DNA of 64,000 nucleotides from Micromonospora sp. NBC_00421 (GCF_036017915.1 NZ_CP107929.1:3352001-3416000); one strand, 5' to 3'. Numbered from the stretch's first letter, positions 49,243 to 59,459 are shown. Notes: generated by a model not told the origin, from the letters alone. Numbers and translations: made by a program.

Positions 49243-50130
49243 GTGGCTTCCAGCAGGGACCGGCAGCGCAAGCTCGCGCGGGAGAAGCTCGACCGGCAGT
49301 TGGCCCGGCGGGCCGCCGCCGCCCGACGGCGTCGACAGATCCAGGCCGGGGTCGGCGCGGCCGTGGTGCTGGTGCTGATCGTGGCCGGCGCGGCCTGGGG
49401 GCTGGGCGCCTTCGACCGCGACCCCGAGCAGAAGGCCGCCGAGGACGTCTGCCTCTGGACGCCACAGGACGCGGGCGCCAACACCAACCTCAAGGACGTC
49501 GGCACCCCGGCTGCCAAGGGTCTGCCCACCTCGGGGGTGCGCACGATGACAGTCGACACCGACCAGGGCGGTCCGATCACCGCGGAGCTGGATCTCGCCG
49601 GGGCGCCCTGCGCCGGGGCGAGCATCGCCCACCTTGCCGGCGCGTCGTTCTACGACAACACCAGGTGCCACGAGATCACCGCCGAGGGAGCGCTGCGCTG
49701 TGGCGACCCGAGCGGCACCGGCCTGGGCGGCCCCACCTACACGTTCTACAACGAGAACGTGCCGACCGGGCCCGAGGCGAGCCCGTCGGCCAGTCCGGCC
49801 CCCGGTGAGCCGCCGGCCTACCCGAAGGGCACGGTCGCGATGATCGGCAACCCGCCGGGCGCCAACGGCAGCCAGTTCCTGCTCTTCTTCAAGGACTTCA
49901 ACCCGGCCCAGCCGGCGTACCCGGTCATCGGCCGGGTCACCGGCGGGCTGGACGTGGTCGAGAAGATCGGTGCCCTGCCGACCGTGGACAACGGGGCGGG
50001 CGCCAAGGTCAAGCCGAAGACCGACGTGGTGATCCGCAAGCTGACCGTCGGCGAGGCGCAGGCCGGATCGGCGTCGGCCACCGGTTCCCCGGCGGCCAGC
50101 CCTCCGGCGGCCAGCCCCAGCGCCGGCTGA
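49243..50130 (+). CDS. Membrane-anchored cyclophilin paralogue that lacks the catalytic Arg
   Basis: The 295-residue protein has a basic cytoplasmic tip, one membrane span (about 36-54) and an outer cyclophilin domain. Landmarks are YDNTRCHEIT (141-146), LRCGDPSGTG (151-160) and GANGSQFLLFFKDF. Compared with the usual FHRV and IQGGDP, the first segment reads RCHEI: the catalytic Arg is Glu144, and the Gln of the second motif is Arg152. Two Cys at those sites could bridge. A Pro/Ser tail follows. It may act as a chaperone rather than an isomerase. GTG 49243. Cotranscribed with its paralogue. Confidence 0.85.
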   Translation: MASSRDRQRKLAREKLDRQLARRAAAARRRRQIQAGVGAAVVLVLIVAGAAWGLGAFDRDPEQKAAEDVCLWTPQDAGANTNLKDVGTPAAKGLPTSGVRTMTVDTDQGGPITAELDLAGAPCAGASIAHLAGASFYDNTRCHEITAEGALRCGDPSGTGLGGPTYTFYNENVPTGPEASPSASPAPGEPPAYPKGTVAMIGNPPGANGSQFLLFFKDFNPAQPAYPVIGRVTGGLDVVEKIGALPTVDNGAGAKVKPKTDVVIRKLTVGEAQAGSASATGSPAASPPAASPSAG

Positions 50131-50191
50131 ACCGGCCCACCACCCGTACCTGCGGCCACGCCGCGCCAGAGAACGCCCAGGAGGAGTGACC

Positions 50192-51034
50192 GTGACGTCC
50201 ACGAGAGAGCGGCAGCGCGCGGCGGCGCGGGCCCGACTTGAGCGGGAGATGGCCGAGCGCTCGGCCAGGGCCCGCAAGCGCCGGCAGACGCAGGCGATCG
50301 TCGGGGCCGCCGCGATCCTGGTGCTCGTGGTCGCCGGCACCGTCTGGCTGGCGACCAGCCTCGGCGGCGATGACGACGACAGCAAACAGCAGGCCGCCGG
50401 CACCGAGGGCTTCTCGCAGTGCGCCTACACCGAGGCCCCGAAGGAGGGCCGACCGGCGCAGATCAAGGACGTCGGGCTGCCGCCGACCCAGCAGGCCAAC
50501 AAGGGCACCCAGACGATGACCATGGAGACCAACCTGGGCCCGATCGTCGCCAAGATCGACCGGACCAAGGTGCCCTGCACGGCGGGCAGCTTCACCCACC
50601 TGGCCAGCAAGGGCTTCTTCGACAACTCGAAGTGCCACCGCCTGGTGACCGAGGGCATCAAGGTGCTCCAGTGCGGTGACCCGAGCGCGACCGGCAAGGG
50701 CTGGCGGCAGACCGACGGCACCGGCGGGCCGAGCTACGCCCTGGCCGAGGAGAACCTGCCGACCGACAAGCGGCCCCCCTACCCGGAGGGTGTCATCGCG
50801 ATGGCCAACTCCGGGCAGGAGGGCAGCACCGGCAGCCAGTTCTTCATCGTCTACGGCGACTCGCAGCTCGACGCGAAATACACCGTGCTGGGCACCGTCA
50901 CCACCGGCATGGACCTGGTCAAGCAGGTCGCCGCAGCCGGTGACGACAAGGCGTACGCCCAGCAGGCCGGGGGTGGCCACCCCAAGAAGGAGGTCACCAT
51001 CACCAAGCTGACGATGAGCGACATCGAGGGCTGA
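50192..51034 (+). CDS. Membrane-anchored peptidyl-prolyl cis-trans isomerase (cyclophilin)
   Basis: The 280-residue paralogue has the same plan: basic tip, span (about 36-54) and a cyclophilin domain with KCHRLVTEG (147-155, catalytic Arg150 kept), VLQCGDPSATG (158-168), the GSTGSQFFIVYGD segment and LGTVTTGMDLV. The two Cys (148, 161) sit where most cyclophilins have Phe and Gly, so they may form a disulfide outside the cell. GTG 50192 has AGGAGG seven bases upstream; the in-frame GTG at 50186 is too close to it. A terminator follows. Confidence 0.9.
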   Translation: MTSTRERQRAAARARLEREMAERSARARKRRQTQAIVGAAAILVLVVAGTVWLATSLGGDDDDSKQQAAGTEGFSQCAYTEAPKEGRPAQIKDVGLPPTQQANKGTQTMTMETNLGPIVAKIDRTKVPCTAGSFTHLASKGFFDNSKCHRLVTEGIKVLQCGDPSATGKGWRQTDGTGGPSYALAEENLPTDKRPPYPEGVIAMANSGQEGSTGSQFFIVYGDSQLDAKYTVLGTVTTGMDLVKQVAAAGDDKAYAQQAGGGHPKKEVTITKLTMSDIEG

Positions 51035-51051
51035 CCCCTCCGGTACGACGC

Positions 51052-51080
51052 AGCGCCCGCCGGCTGAGCCGGCGGGCGCT
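51052..51080. terminator. Bidirectional terminator between cyclophilins and rel
   Basis: A perfect 13-bp stem (51052-51064 with 51068-51080) closes on TGA. It lies between the convergent ends of the cyclophilin and rel genes. Confidence 0.85.
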
Positions 51081-51190
51081 GTCGTGTCCCCGGTGGCGCT
51101 GCCGGTCCCCCGAGGGCGCTGTCGTGTCCCCGATGGCGCTGCCGTCGCCGGTGACGCTGTCGTGTCGCTGGTCCGGGGTCTGTCGTGGCG
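51076..51190. repeat. Degenerate tandem repeats after the terminator
   Basis: GCGCTGTCGTGTCCC begins at 51076 and 51116, and a diverged copy at 51154, giving a period of about 38-40 bases. The first copy starts inside the terminator stem. No coding sense is evident. Confidence 0.7.
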
Positions 51191-51206
51191 CTGGCCTGGC
51201 TGCCCG

Positions 51207-53663
51207 TCAGGCGCCGGAGGTGACCCGGTAGGCATCGAAGACCCCGTCGACCTTGCGGACGGCGGCCATCAGGTGGCCCAGATGCTTCGGGTCGGCCATC
51301 TCGAAGCTGAACCGGCTGACCGCCACCCGGTCCCGGGTGGTGGTGACCGTCGCCGACAGGATGTTGACCCGCTCCTCGGAGAGCACCCGGGTGACGTCGG
51401 CCAGCAGCTTGTGCCGGTCGAGGGCCTCCACCTGGATGGCCACCAGGAACGTCGAGGCGGAGGTGAGCTTCCAGCTCACCTCGACCACCCGCTCGGCCTG
51501 GGCCCGCAGGTCCTCGGCGTTGGCGCAGTCGTCGCGGTGCACGCTGACCCCGCCGGAGCGGGTGACGAACCCGAAGACCGAATCCGGGGGCACCGGCGTA
51601 CAGCACCGGGCCAGCTTGATCCAGACGTCGCTGACGCCCCGCACCACCACCCCGGGATCGCTGCTGTTCTGCCGGCTGTGCGGCGGACGGGTGGCCACGG
51701 CGGTCTCGGCGATGTCCTCCGCCGCGCCCTCCTCGCCGCCGTACGCGGCCATCAGCTTCTGCACCACCGACTGCGCCGACACCTGGCTGTCGCCGACCGC
51801 CGCGTAGAGCGAGGCGACGTCGGCGAGGTGCAGGTCCCGGGCGATCGCCATCAACGCGTCGGAGGTGAGCATCCGCTGCAACGGCATGCCCTGCTTGCGC
51901 ATCGCCTTGACGATCGAGTCCTTGCCGGCCTCGATCGCCTCCTCGCGCCGCTCCTTGTTGAAGTACTGGCGGATCTTGGTACGCGCCCGGGGGCTCTTGA
52001 CGAAGCTCAGCCAGTCCTGCGTCGGGCCGGCCGTGTCGGACTTCGAGGTGAAGATCTCGATCACGTCACCGTTTGACAGCGTCGACTCCAACGGCACGAG
52101 CTTGCCGTTGACCCGCGCCCCGATGCACTTGTGCCCCACCTCGGTGTGCACCGCGTACGCGAAGTCCACGGGCGTCGAACCGGTCGGCAGCGGGATGACG
52201 TCACCCTTGGGGGTGAAGACGTACACCTCCTGGCTGGACAGGTCGAACCGCAGCGCGTCGAGGAACTCCGACGGGTCGGCCGCCTCCCGCTGCCAGTCCA
52301 GCAGCTGCCGCAGCCACGTCATCTCGTCGATGTGCGCCGGCGGGCCGACGATCTGGGTGCCCTTGTGCTCCTTGTACTTCCAGTGCGCGGCGATGCCGAA
52401 CTCGGCGGTGCGGTGCATCGCGTACGTGCGGATCTGCATCTCCACCGGCTTGCCGGTGGGCCCGATGACAGTCGTGTGCAACGACTGGTACATGTTGAAC
52501 TTGGGCATCGCGATGTAGTCCTTGAACCGGCCCGGCACCGGCTGCCAGTTGGCGTGGATGACCCCCAGCGCCGCGTAGCAGTCCCGCACCGTGTCGACCA
52601 GGATCCGCACCCCGATCAGGTCGTAGATGTCGTTGAAGTCCCGCCCCCGCACGATCATCTTCTGGTAGATCGAGTAGAGGTGCTTCGGTCGACCTGTCGT
52701 CTCGGCCTTGATCTTGGCGGCCTTCAGGTCGGTGCCGACCTTCTGGGTGACCTGCTTGAGCAACGACTCCCGCTGCGGCTGGTGCTCCCCGATCAGCCGC
52801 AGGATCTCCTCGTAGCGTTTCGGGAACAGGGTGCCGAAGGCCAGATCCTCCAGCTCCCACTTGATGGTGTTCATACCGAGGCGGTGGGCCAGTGGCGCCA
52901 GGATCTCCAGCGTCTCCTTCGCCTTCTGCTCGCGCTTGGGCGCCGGCAGGAAGGAGAGCGTACGCATGTTGTGCAGCCGGTCGGCCAGCTTGATCACCAG
53001 GACCCGCGGGTCCTTCGCCATCGCCACGACCATCTTGCGGATCGTCTCCGCCTTGGCCGCGTCGCCCAGCTTGACCTTGTCGAGCTTCGTCACGCCGTCG
53101 ACGAGCAGGGTGACCTCGGGCCCGAAGTCGGCCCGCATCTGGTCGAGGGTGTACTCGGTGTCCTCGATCGTGTCGTGCAGCAGTGCCGCCACCAGCGTGG
53201 TGGTGTCCATCCCCAGGTTGCCCAGGATGGTCGCCACCGCGAGCGGATGGGTGATGTACGGGTCGCCGGACTTGCGGTACTGACCGGAGTGCCAACGCGC
53301 GGCGGTGTCGAAGGCCCGCTGGAGCAGCCGGGCATCCGCCTTGGGGTGGTTCTCCCGGTGGCTGGCGATCAGCGGTTCGAGCACCTCGCTGACCTGGGAG
53401 CTCTGCCAGGGGGCGTTGAACCGGGCCAGCCGCGCCCGCACCCGACGCCCGGTCGGCGCGTTGGACAGCGCGAAACCGGCGCTCGGCGACGGGTCGTCGG
53501 CGGTCGACGACTCCACGGCCACGCCGTCGGGCGCGGCACCGGCGGCGTCGCCGACTCCCGCAGGGCTGGCCGGTGGATCGTTCTTCCGATCGGTCACCGC
53601 GCCGTCAGTGTCGCCTGTCGGGTGCACCGTGCCCTCCACCGGAGGGACGACATCGTGGGACAC
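51207..53663 (-). CDS. rel: Bifunctional (p)ppGpp synthetase/hydrolase, Rel/SpoT family
   Basis: This enzyme makes and degrades the stringent-response alarmone. The 818-residue protein has the HD hydrolase domain ([16 protein letters not shown] and [11 protein letters not shown]), the synthetase domain with [20 protein letters not shown], where RxKD marks the bifunctional class, the TGS domain [20 protein letters not shown], a zinc-finger-like [10 protein letters not shown] and a C-terminal ACT domain. Both active sites look intact. The GTG at 53663 ([11 protein letters not shown]) has AGGAGG only three bases upstream, so the exact start is uncertain. Upstream apt fits the purine link. Confidence 0.95.
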   Translation of the reverse strand: MSHDVVPPVEGTVHPTGDTDGAVTDRKNDPPASPAGVGDAAGAAPDGVAVESSTADDPSPSAGFALSNAPTGRRVRARLARFNAPWQSSQVSEVLEPLIASHRENHPKADARLLQRAFDTAARWHSGQYRKSGDPYITHPLAVATILGNLGMDTTTLVAALLHDTIEDTEYTLDQMRADFGPEVTLLVDGVTKLDKVKLGDAAKAETIRKMVVAMAKDPRVLVIKLADRLHNMRTLSFLPAPKREQKAKETLEILAPLAHRLGMNTIKWELEDLAFGTLFPKRYEEILRLIGEHQPQRESLLKQVTQKVGTDLKAAKIKAETTGRPKHLYSIYQKMIVRGRDFNDIYDLIGVRILVDTVRDCYAALGVIHANWQPVPGRFKDYIAMPKFNMYQSLHTTVIGPTGKPVEMQIRTYAMHRTAEFGIAAHWKYKEHKGTQIVGPPAHIDEMTWLRQLLDWQREAADPSEFLDALRFDLSSQEVYVFTPKGDVIPLPTGSTPVDFAYAVHTEVGHKCIGARVNGKLVPLESTLSNGDVIEIFTSKSDTAGPTQDWLSFVKSPRARTKIRQYFNKERREEAIEAGKDSIVKAMRKQGMPLQRMLTSDALMAIARDLHLADVASLYAAVGDSQVSAQSVVQKLMAAYGGEEGAAEDIAETAVATRPPHSRQNSSDPGVVVRGVSDVWIKLARCCTPVPPDSVFGFVTRSGGVSVHRDDCANAEDLRAQAERVVEVSWKLTSASTFLVAIQVEALDRHKLLADVTRVLSEERVNILSATVTTTRDRVAVSRFSFEMADPKHLGHLMAAVRKVDGVFDAYRVTSGA

Positions 53664-53917
53664 CGGCCTCCTCACCGATCGCCGGGACCACGCCGGCCGT
53701 GCGGCCGACGCCTTGTCTTCCAACCGGCCTTCGCGCCGGCATGTTCCCATCGACCGTCGTCGGGCCGATGGCGTTGCCCGCCGGCCGTGCGGCCGACGAC
53801 GTGCCCACCGACCGGACGGGTGATCGCCCGGTCAGCAATGGGCAATGCTACCCGCACGGTAGGTGCCGTGCCGCTCCGCCGGACGGTCCGTCCCTGGTCG
53901 CCGGGACGTCCCGGGCG
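53664..53917. other. 254-bp gap between apt and rel
   Basis: A 19-base direct repeat (GCCGGCCGTGCGGCCGACG) occurs at about 53692-53710 and again at about 53790-53808. The palindrome CCGGGACGTCCCGG lies just past the apt stop and may be part of a weak terminator. No gene is seen. Confidence 0.5.
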
Positions 53918-54484
53918 TCAAACGGTCAGCAGGGCATGGACCGGACGCCCGGCGAGCCGCTCCCGCCCGCCAAGGAAACCCAACTCCAGCAGTACGGTGA
54001 AACCGGCCACCGTGCCGCCGGCGCGCTCGACCAGGTCGAGGGTCGCCTCGGCGGTGCCTCCGGTGGCCAGCACGTCGTCGACCACCAGCACCCGGTGCCC
54101 GGCGGTGAAGGCGTCCTGGTGCACCTCCAGCGTCGCCTCGCCGTACTCCAGGGCGTAGGAGGCCGAGTACGCCGGCCGGGGCAGCTTGCCCGCCTTGCGC
54201 ACCGGCACCACACCCAACCCGGTGGCGTACGCGATCGCGGCGGCGATCACGAACCCCCGGGCCTCGATGCCGACCACGATGTCGAAGCTGTCCCGCCCGT
54301 GGTGTGCGACGATCCCGTCGATCACCTCACGGAACACGTCGCCGTCGGCGAACAGCGGCATCAGGTCCTTGAACATGACCCCGGGCTTGGGGAAGTCCGG
54401 CACGTCCAGCACCCGGCTGGCGACCAGCCGGGCCACCTCCGGGCCGCTGTCTCCCCGTACACCGGTGCTGTGGGTCTCGGTCAC
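53918..54484 (-). CDS. apt: Adenine phosphoribosyltransferase
   Basis: Apt salvages adenine to AMP with PRPP. The 188-residue protein has the adenine-site start DVPDFPKPGVMFKDLMPLF, VVGIEARGFVIAAAIAYATG and the PRPP loop RVLVVDDVLATGGTAEATL. GTG 54484 (VTETHSTGVRGD) has AAGGAGA upstream. Lies between secF and rel, the common actinobacterial order. Confidence 0.95.
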   Translation of the reverse strand: MTETHSTGVRGDSGPEVARLVASRVLDVPDFPKPGVMFKDLMPLFADGDVFREVIDGIVAHHGRDSFDIVVGIEARGFVIAAAIAYATGLGVVPVRKAGKLPRPAYSASYALEYGEATLEVHQDAFTAGHRVLVVDDVLATGGTAEATLDLVERAGGTVAGFTVLLELGFLGGRERLAGRPVHALLTV

Positions 54485-54509
54485 GGTGGTCGGCTCTCCT
54501 TCGATACGA

Positions 54510-54555
54510 CGACGGCGTCCGTCATGCTGCTCGCACAGCATGGCGGACGCCGTCG
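54510..54555 (-). terminator. Terminator of the secDF operon
   Basis: A 20-bp stem (54510-54529 with 54536-54555) with one G-T pair and a 6-base loop lies 28 bases after secF and upstream of apt. Confidence 0.85.
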
Positions 54556-54583
54556 ACTCGACGTGTGGCGGGTCGCCCGTCGG

Positions 54584-55780
54584 TCAGCGCCGCTTCGCGC
54601 CGCCGGGCCGGTTACCCCCGCCGCCGCTGGGCCGGCCACCCCGGGCCCCTGTCGCCCGCTTGGCCGCCGGGCGGGAACCGACCTTCGGCGCGCTGCCGGC
54701 CAGGGCCGCCGCCTCCGGGTCGATCGGCTCGTCGACGGTCTCGTCACCGGCGGGCCGGGCCGCGCCGCGCGGGGTGATCTCGCCCCGGGCGACCGCGCCC
54801 CGGCGGGCCAGCACCCGCTTGGCGTGCGCCTCGATCCGCGGGTCCTGGTTCTTCAGCAGCACCAGCAGCGGGGTGGAGAGCAGGATCGAGGTCAGGAACG
54901 CCATCGCCATACCGACGAAGAGCACCAGGCCGAGGTCCTTCAGGGTGCCCGCGCCGAGCAGGCCGGCACCGATGAAGAGCAGACCGCCGACCGGGAGCAG
55001 GGCGACGACCGAGGTGTTCAACGACCGCATCAGGCTCTGGTTGAGCGCCAGGTTGGCCGCCTCGCCGTAGGTCTGGTTGTTGTTGGCGGTGATGCCCCGG
55101 GTGTTCTCCTGGACCTTGTCGAAGACCACCACCACGTCGTAGAGCGCGAAGCCCAGGATGGTGAGGAACCCGATGATCGTCGACGGGGTGACCTCGAAAC
55201 CGACGAGCGAGTAGATGCCGGCGGTGAGGATCAGGTTCATGAACAGCGAGATGATCGCGGCGACCGCCATCCGCCACTCGAACCGCAGCACCAGGTAGAC
55301 CGCCACCACCAGGACGAAGATGACCAGGCCGAGCAGCGCCCGGGAGGTCACCTGACTGCCCCACGCCTCGCTGACCTGGCTGCCGCTGATCTGGTCGGCG
55401 TTGATGCCGAACTCGTCGGCCATCTCGGCCTTGACCGCGTTGGCCTGCTCGGCGCTGAGCTGCGAGGTACGCAGCTCGTAGTACTGACCGCTGGTGCTGC
55501 CGACCTTCTGCGCGGTCACCACCTTCGCGCCGTCGCCCTCGGCCGCCAGCGCGTCGTTGACCTTGGCCTCGGCCTGGTCCAGGGTGCCGACGCTGGCCGG
55601 CACCTGGAACGAGTTGCCGCCGGCGAACTCGATGCCCAGGCTGAAGCCGCGCACCGCGAAGCTGAGCACGGCGATCAGCACCAGCACCCCGGCGACGGTG
55701 AACCACAGCTTGCGCCGGCCGACGATGTTGAGACCGGCCTCGCCCCGGTAGAGCCGAGACGCCAGACCACTCTTAGCCAT
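54584..55780 (-). CDS. secF: Protein translocase subunit SecF
   Basis: SecF, with SecD, uses proton flow to help pull secreted proteins from the Sec channel. The 398-residue protein has six spans, the conserved FSLGIEFAGGNSFQVP near the start of the periplasmic domain, and GFALYDVVVVFDKVQENTR with SLMRSLNTSVVALLPVGGLL. The C-terminal 60 residues are a basic, Gly/Arg-rich tail. Its ATG is one base after the secD stop. Confidence 0.96.
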   Translation of the reverse strand: MAKSGLASRLYRGEAGLNIVGRRKLWFTVAGVLVLIAVLSFAVRGFSLGIEFAGGNSFQVPASVGTLDQAEAKVNDALAAEGDGAKVVTAQKVGSTSGQYYELRTSQLSAEQANAVKAEMADEFGINADQISGSQVSEAWGSQVTSRALLGLVIFVLVVAVYLVLRFEWRMAVAAIISLFMNLILTAGIYSLVGFEVTPSTIIGFLTILGFALYDVVVVFDKVQENTRGITANNNQTYGEAANLALNQSLMRSLNTSVVALLPVGGLLFIGAGLLGAGTLKDLGLVLFVGMAMAFLTSILLSTPLLVLLKNQDPRIEAHAKRVLARRGAVARGEITPRGAARPAGDETVDEPIDPEAAALAGSAPKVGSRPAAKRATGARGGRPSGGGGNRPGGAKRR

Positions 55781-55781
55781 C

Positions 55782-57689
55782 TCAGGCCTCCTTGACGCGC
55801 GAGTTGCGGGCGGTGCCCGGGTCGGCCGAACGGGCGGGCAGGGCCCGACCGAGGCCGCTGACCCGGGGCGACAGGAACGCCGGGGTCCGGGCGAACATCG
55901 TCATGATCGGGTGCCGGAAGAGGAAGACGACCACCAGGTCGAGCACGGTCGCCAGGCCGAGGGCGAAGGCGAAGCCCTTCACCGTGCCGACCGAGACGAT
56001 GTAGAGCACCACGGCGGACATCAGGGTGATCGCGTTCGCCGAGATGATCGTCCGGCGGGCCCGAATCCAGGCCCGGGGCACCGCGCTGCGCGGGCTGCGC
56101 CCCTCCCGGATCTCGTCCTTGAGCCGCTCGAAGTAGATGACGAACGAGTCCGCCGCCACACCGAGCGAGACGATCATGCCGGCGATGCCGGCCAGGGTGA
56201 GGGTGAAGCCGATCGACCGGCCGAGCACCACCAGCGCGCCGAAGACCAGCAGCGCGGAGAGCACCAGGCTCAGGAAGATCACCGAACCGAGCAGCCGGTA
56301 GTAGAAGAACGAGTAGATGATGACCAGCAGCATGCCGATGCCGGCGGCCAGCAGACCGGCCCGCAGGTGGCTGTCGCCCAGCGTCGCCGTGACGTTCTGC
56401 TGCTCCTGCGGCACGAAGGTGACCGGCAGCGCGCCGTAGCGCAGCTGGCTGGCCAGCGCGTTCGCCGAGGTGTTGTCGAAGCTGCCGGTGATCTGCGAGT
56501 CGCCGGTCAGCACGCCCTGGATCTCGGGCGAGGAGACGATCTCGTTGTCCAGCACCACCGCCACCCGGCACTTGCCGTCCTGGCCCAGCGCCGTCTGGTC
56601 GCAGCCGCCACCGGTGTTGTTGAACGCCTCCCGGGTCAGCTCGGTCCACTTGGACTGACCGTCACCGGTGAAGTTCAGGCTGACCACCCAGGTGCTCGCC
56701 TGGTCGAGGACGGCGTTGGCGTCCTTGACGTCGGTGCCCACCACCTTGGCCTGGTCGAGCAGGTACTTCGCCGCGCCGCCCTCACAGGCGACCGCCTGCT
56801 GCTTCTCGTCCTTGATCGACGCGGGGGGCCGCTTGTCGAGCTGGGCGCAGGTGATGGTCGGCACGTTGAACTGCATCTGCGGGGTCAGCACCGCGACCTC
56901 CTGCGCGGAGAGCGTGCCGAACGGCTTGAACGTCTCCGCCAGGGCCGGGTTGGTGGCCAGGTCGGCCGGGGCCTGGAGCCCGCTCGCGGCGGCCCAGGCG
57001 GGCGCGCCCACCTTCTTCTCGACGGCCTTGCGCTGCTCCTCGATGCTCTGCGGCACCGGGGCCTCGGTGGTGCTGGGCGAGGCGGCGGGGGCGCTCGGCG
57101 AGGGCGACCCGGACGGGGTGGCGCTCGGCGCGGGGGCGCCGCCGCCCTGACCACCGGCGCTCGGCGAGCCGGTCACCTTGGGCGACGCGCCGCCGGAGGC
57201 CTTCGGCGAGGGGCTGCCCGACGGGCTCGGCGCGGCGCTGCCGGACGGGGCCGGCGTCGGGGTCGCCGGGGCGGCGACCGCGCCGCTGCCGTCGGCGGCC
57301 TTGAGTACCTTGCGGAAGCGCAGCTCCGCGGCGCTGCCGACGTCGGTGAGGTCACGGTTCTCACCGGGCAGGGAGATGACGATGTTCCGGTTGCCCTCGG
57401 TGACCACCTCGGCCTCGGCCACCCCGTAGGCGTTGACCCGGCTCTCGATGATCTGCCGGGCCTCCTCCAGGTTGGCCGACGTCGGGGGCTTGCCGTCGAG
57501 GCTGTTGGTCGCCTCCAGCGTCAGCCGGGTGCCGCCGATCAGGTCCAGGCCGAGCCGGGGCTCCAACCGGTCCTTCCAGCCGCCACTGGCGCCGCCCGAG
57601 AAGAACACCAAGGTAAAGAGGACGACGAAGATGAACCCGAGCACGGCGAGCTGCCGCCCGGGGCGCATCTGTCCCTGAGGTGGTGCCAC
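55782..57689 (-). CDS. secD: Protein translocase subunit SecD with long Pro/Ser insert
   Basis: The 635-residue SecD has one N-terminal span (about 14-30), GLDLIGGTRLTLEA, the P1 head domain and five C-terminal spans with GLLAAGIGMLLVIIYSFFYY and LGVAADSFVIYFERLKDE. Residues about 134-215, in the periplasmic domain, are an 80-residue low-complexity Pro/Ser/Gly/Ala insert that core SecD lacks. GTG 57689 gives a normal N-terminus. Upstream yajC completes the SecDF-YajC complex. Confidence 0.95.
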   Translation of the reverse strand: MAPPQGQMRPGRQLAVLGFIFVVLFTLVFFSGGASGGWKDRLEPRLGLDLIGGTRLTLEATNSLDGKPPTSANLEEARQIIESRVNAYGVAEAEVVTEGNRNIVISLPGENRDLTDVGSAAELRFRKVLKAADGSGAVAAPATPTPAPSGSAAPSPSGSPSPKASGGASPKVTGSPSAGGQGGGAPAPSATPSGSPSPSAPAASPSTTEAPVPQSIEEQRKAVEKKVGAPAWAAASGLQAPADLATNPALAETFKPFGTLSAQEVAVLTPQMQFNVPTITCAQLDKRPPASIKDEKQQAVACEGGAAKYLLDQAKVVGTDVKDANAVLDQASTWVVSLNFTGDGQSKWTELTREAFNNTGGGCDQTALGQDGKCRVAVVLDNEIVSSPEIQGVLTGDSQITGSFDNTSANALASQLRYGALPVTFVPQEQQNVTATLGDSHLRAGLLAAGIGMLLVIIYSFFYYRLLGSVIFLSLVLSALLVFGALVVLGRSIGFTLTLAGIAGMIVSLGVAADSFVIYFERLKDEIREGRSPRSAVPRAWIRARRTIISANAITLMSAVVLYIVSVGTVKGFAFALGLATVLDLVVVFLFRHPIMTMFARTPAFLSPRVSGLGRALPARSADPGTARNSRVKEA

Positions 57690-57880
57690 GGCTGTCTGTC
57701 TCCCTGTAACGGTCGCGCCGCCGGTGCAGCGGCGGCGAGGTCGGAGCGGAATTCTCGCCCCGACGTGCTCTGCGCGGACCACTCCCGACCGGCGGCACGG
57801 CGCACCGCCGCCGACGTGGGGGCGTCGAGCGGACGGGGCGCGTGCCGACCCTGGAGACCGGCCCACCTATCCAGTTGTCC

Positions 57881-57907
57881 CGCCTGCCCGCTCGGTGCGG
57901 GCGGGCG
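57881..57907 (-). terminator. Hairpin after yajC
   Basis: CGCCTGCCCGC and GCGGGCGGGCG pair over 11 bases (one G-T) around a 5-base loop, right after the yajC stop. secD may therefore also have its own promoter in the 57690-57880 gap. Confidence 0.6.
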
Positions 57908-57908
57908 C

Positions 57909-58256
57909 TCACTCCTTGACGGCCTCCGCGTCCTCGGCGACCGGCTCGTCGGCCTCCGGCCGCTCGGCCCGGGTGACCACCCGGGCGATGGCCGGACGGG
58001 CGTAACGGGTCTGCACGCCGGGGGCCACCTCCAGCAGCACGGTGTCGTCCTCGACGCCCACGACCGTGCCGTAGAGCCCGCCGATGGTGACGACCTCGTC
58101 ACCGGGGCCGAGCGCGGACTGCATGGCCTCGGCCTCGCGGCGGCGCTTCTGCTGCGGCCGGATCATCATGAAGTACATGACCCCGAAGAGCAGGGCGATC
58201 ATGATGATCGGCGTCAGGCTGCCGGCGCCTCCGCCGGACTGTGCTGCGTAAAGCAC
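57909..58256 (-). CDS. yajC: Preprotein translocase accessory subunit YajC
   Basis: The 115-residue protein has one span (LTPIIMIALLFGVMYFMMI) followed by RPQQKRRREAEAMQSALGPG and the small beta domain with GGLYGTVVGVEDDTVLLEV. GTG 58256 (VLYAAQSGGG) has GGAAGG upstream; ATG 58274 six codons earlier is an alternative. The acidic tail is longer than in E. coli YajC. It works with SecD and SecF. Confidence 0.9.
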   Translation of the reverse strand: MLYAAQSGGGAGSLTPIIMIALLFGVMYFMMIRPQQKRRREAEAMQSALGPGDEVVTIGGLYGTVVGVEDDTVLLEVAPGVQTRYARPAIARVVTRAERPEADEPVAEDAEAVKE

Positions 58257-58394
58257 GGTGTGCGACCTTCCCATTGGCCCCCGTCACGGCGCGTAGGCAC
58301 CGGAGCGGAGGCGGATATTCACATCCTGTACAGACCGCGGCGAGTCTAATCCCTGCACCTGGGAACGCCGAATGCGGCGCAGATCACGTTCAGA

Positions 58395-59459
58395 TCACGG
58401 TGGATCGGGCGCGTTCGAGAAGAGATCAGGCACAGCGGGGGCTTCCATGCCAAATGTACCATTTGGCGGCGTGCGGCCCAGGTGCCGCCAGGCAGCCTCG
58501 GTGGCCACCCGCCCCCGGGGCGTCCGCGCCAGCAGACCGGCCCGGACCAGGAAGGGCTCGCAGACCTCCTCCACCGTGTCCGGCTGCTCCCCCACCGCCA
58601 CCGCGAGGGTGGACAGGCCCACCGGCCCGCCCCGGAACGAGTCGACGAGCGCGGTCAGTACCGCCCGGTCCAGCCGGTCCAGGCCCAGGGCGTCCACGTC
58701 GTACACGGTCAGGGCGGCGCGGGCGGTCTCCAGGGTGACCACGCCCTCGGCCCGGACCTCGGCGTAGTCCCGCACCCGGCGCAGCAGCCGGTTGGCGATC
58801 CGGGGCGTGCCCCGGGACCGGCCGGCGATCTCCACCGCCCCCTCCGGGGTGATCGGCACGCCCAGGATGCGCGCCGACCGGTGCAGCAGCGCCTCCAGGT
58901 CGGCCGGGGAGTAGAAGTCGAGGTGCGCGACGAAGCCGAACCGGTCCCGCATCGGGCCGGTCAGCAGGCCGGACCGGGTGGTCGCGCCGACCAGGGTGAA
59001 CGGCTCCACGTCCAGCGGGATGGCGGTCGCCCCCGGCCCCTTGCCGACGATCACGTCGACCCGGAAGTCCTCCATGGCGCTGTAGAGCAGCTCCTCCGCC
59101 GGCTTGGCGATCCGGTGGATCTCGTCGATGAACAGCACGTCGCCCTCGGCGAGGCTGGTCAGGATGGCGGCCAGGTCGCCCGAGCGCTCGATCACCGGAC
59201 CGCTCGTCACCCGGATGCCGGAACCCAGCTCGGCGGCCACGATATTGGCCAACGTCGTCTTCCCAAGGCCGGGAGGCCCCGACAGGAGGATGTGGTCCGG
59301 TGGGGCGCCGCGCCGCATAGCGCCCTGCAACAGCAGGTCGAGCTGGTCGCGCACCCGGTGCTGGGCGATGAACTCGTCCAGCCGCTTCGGCCGGACGCTG
59401 ACCTCCGCGTCCCGCTCCGCGTCGTCGGCGTACGCCGAGACCAGGCCGTCGCCGGTCAT
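58395..59459 (-). CDS. ruvB: Holliday junction branch-migration helicase RuvB
   Basis: RuvB is the hexameric AAA+ motor that drives branch migration with RuvA. The 354-residue protein has [20 protein letters not shown], Walker [19 protein letters not shown], Walker [21 protein letters not shown], sensor [18 protein letters not shown] and the C-terminal winged helix. ATGA overlap with ruvA. The C-terminal 25 residues are extra compared with E. coli. Confidence 0.97.
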   Translation of the reverse strand: MTGDGLVSAYADDAERDAEVSVRPKRLDEFIAQHRVRDQLDLLLQGAMRRGAPPDHILLSGPPGLGKTTLANIVAAELGSGIRVTSGPVIERSGDLAAILTSLAEGDVLFIDEIHRIAKPAEELLYSAMEDFRVDVIVGKGPGATAIPLDVEPFTLVGATTRSGLLTGPMRDRFGFVAHLDFYSPADLEALLHRSARILGVPITPEGAVEIAGRSRGTPRIANRLLRRVRDYAEVRAEGVVTLETARAALTVYDVDALGLDRLDRAVLTALVDSFRGGPVGLSTLAVAVGEQPDTVEEVCEPFLVRAGLLARTPRGRVATEAAWRHLGRTPPNGTFGMEAPAVPDLFSNAPDPP

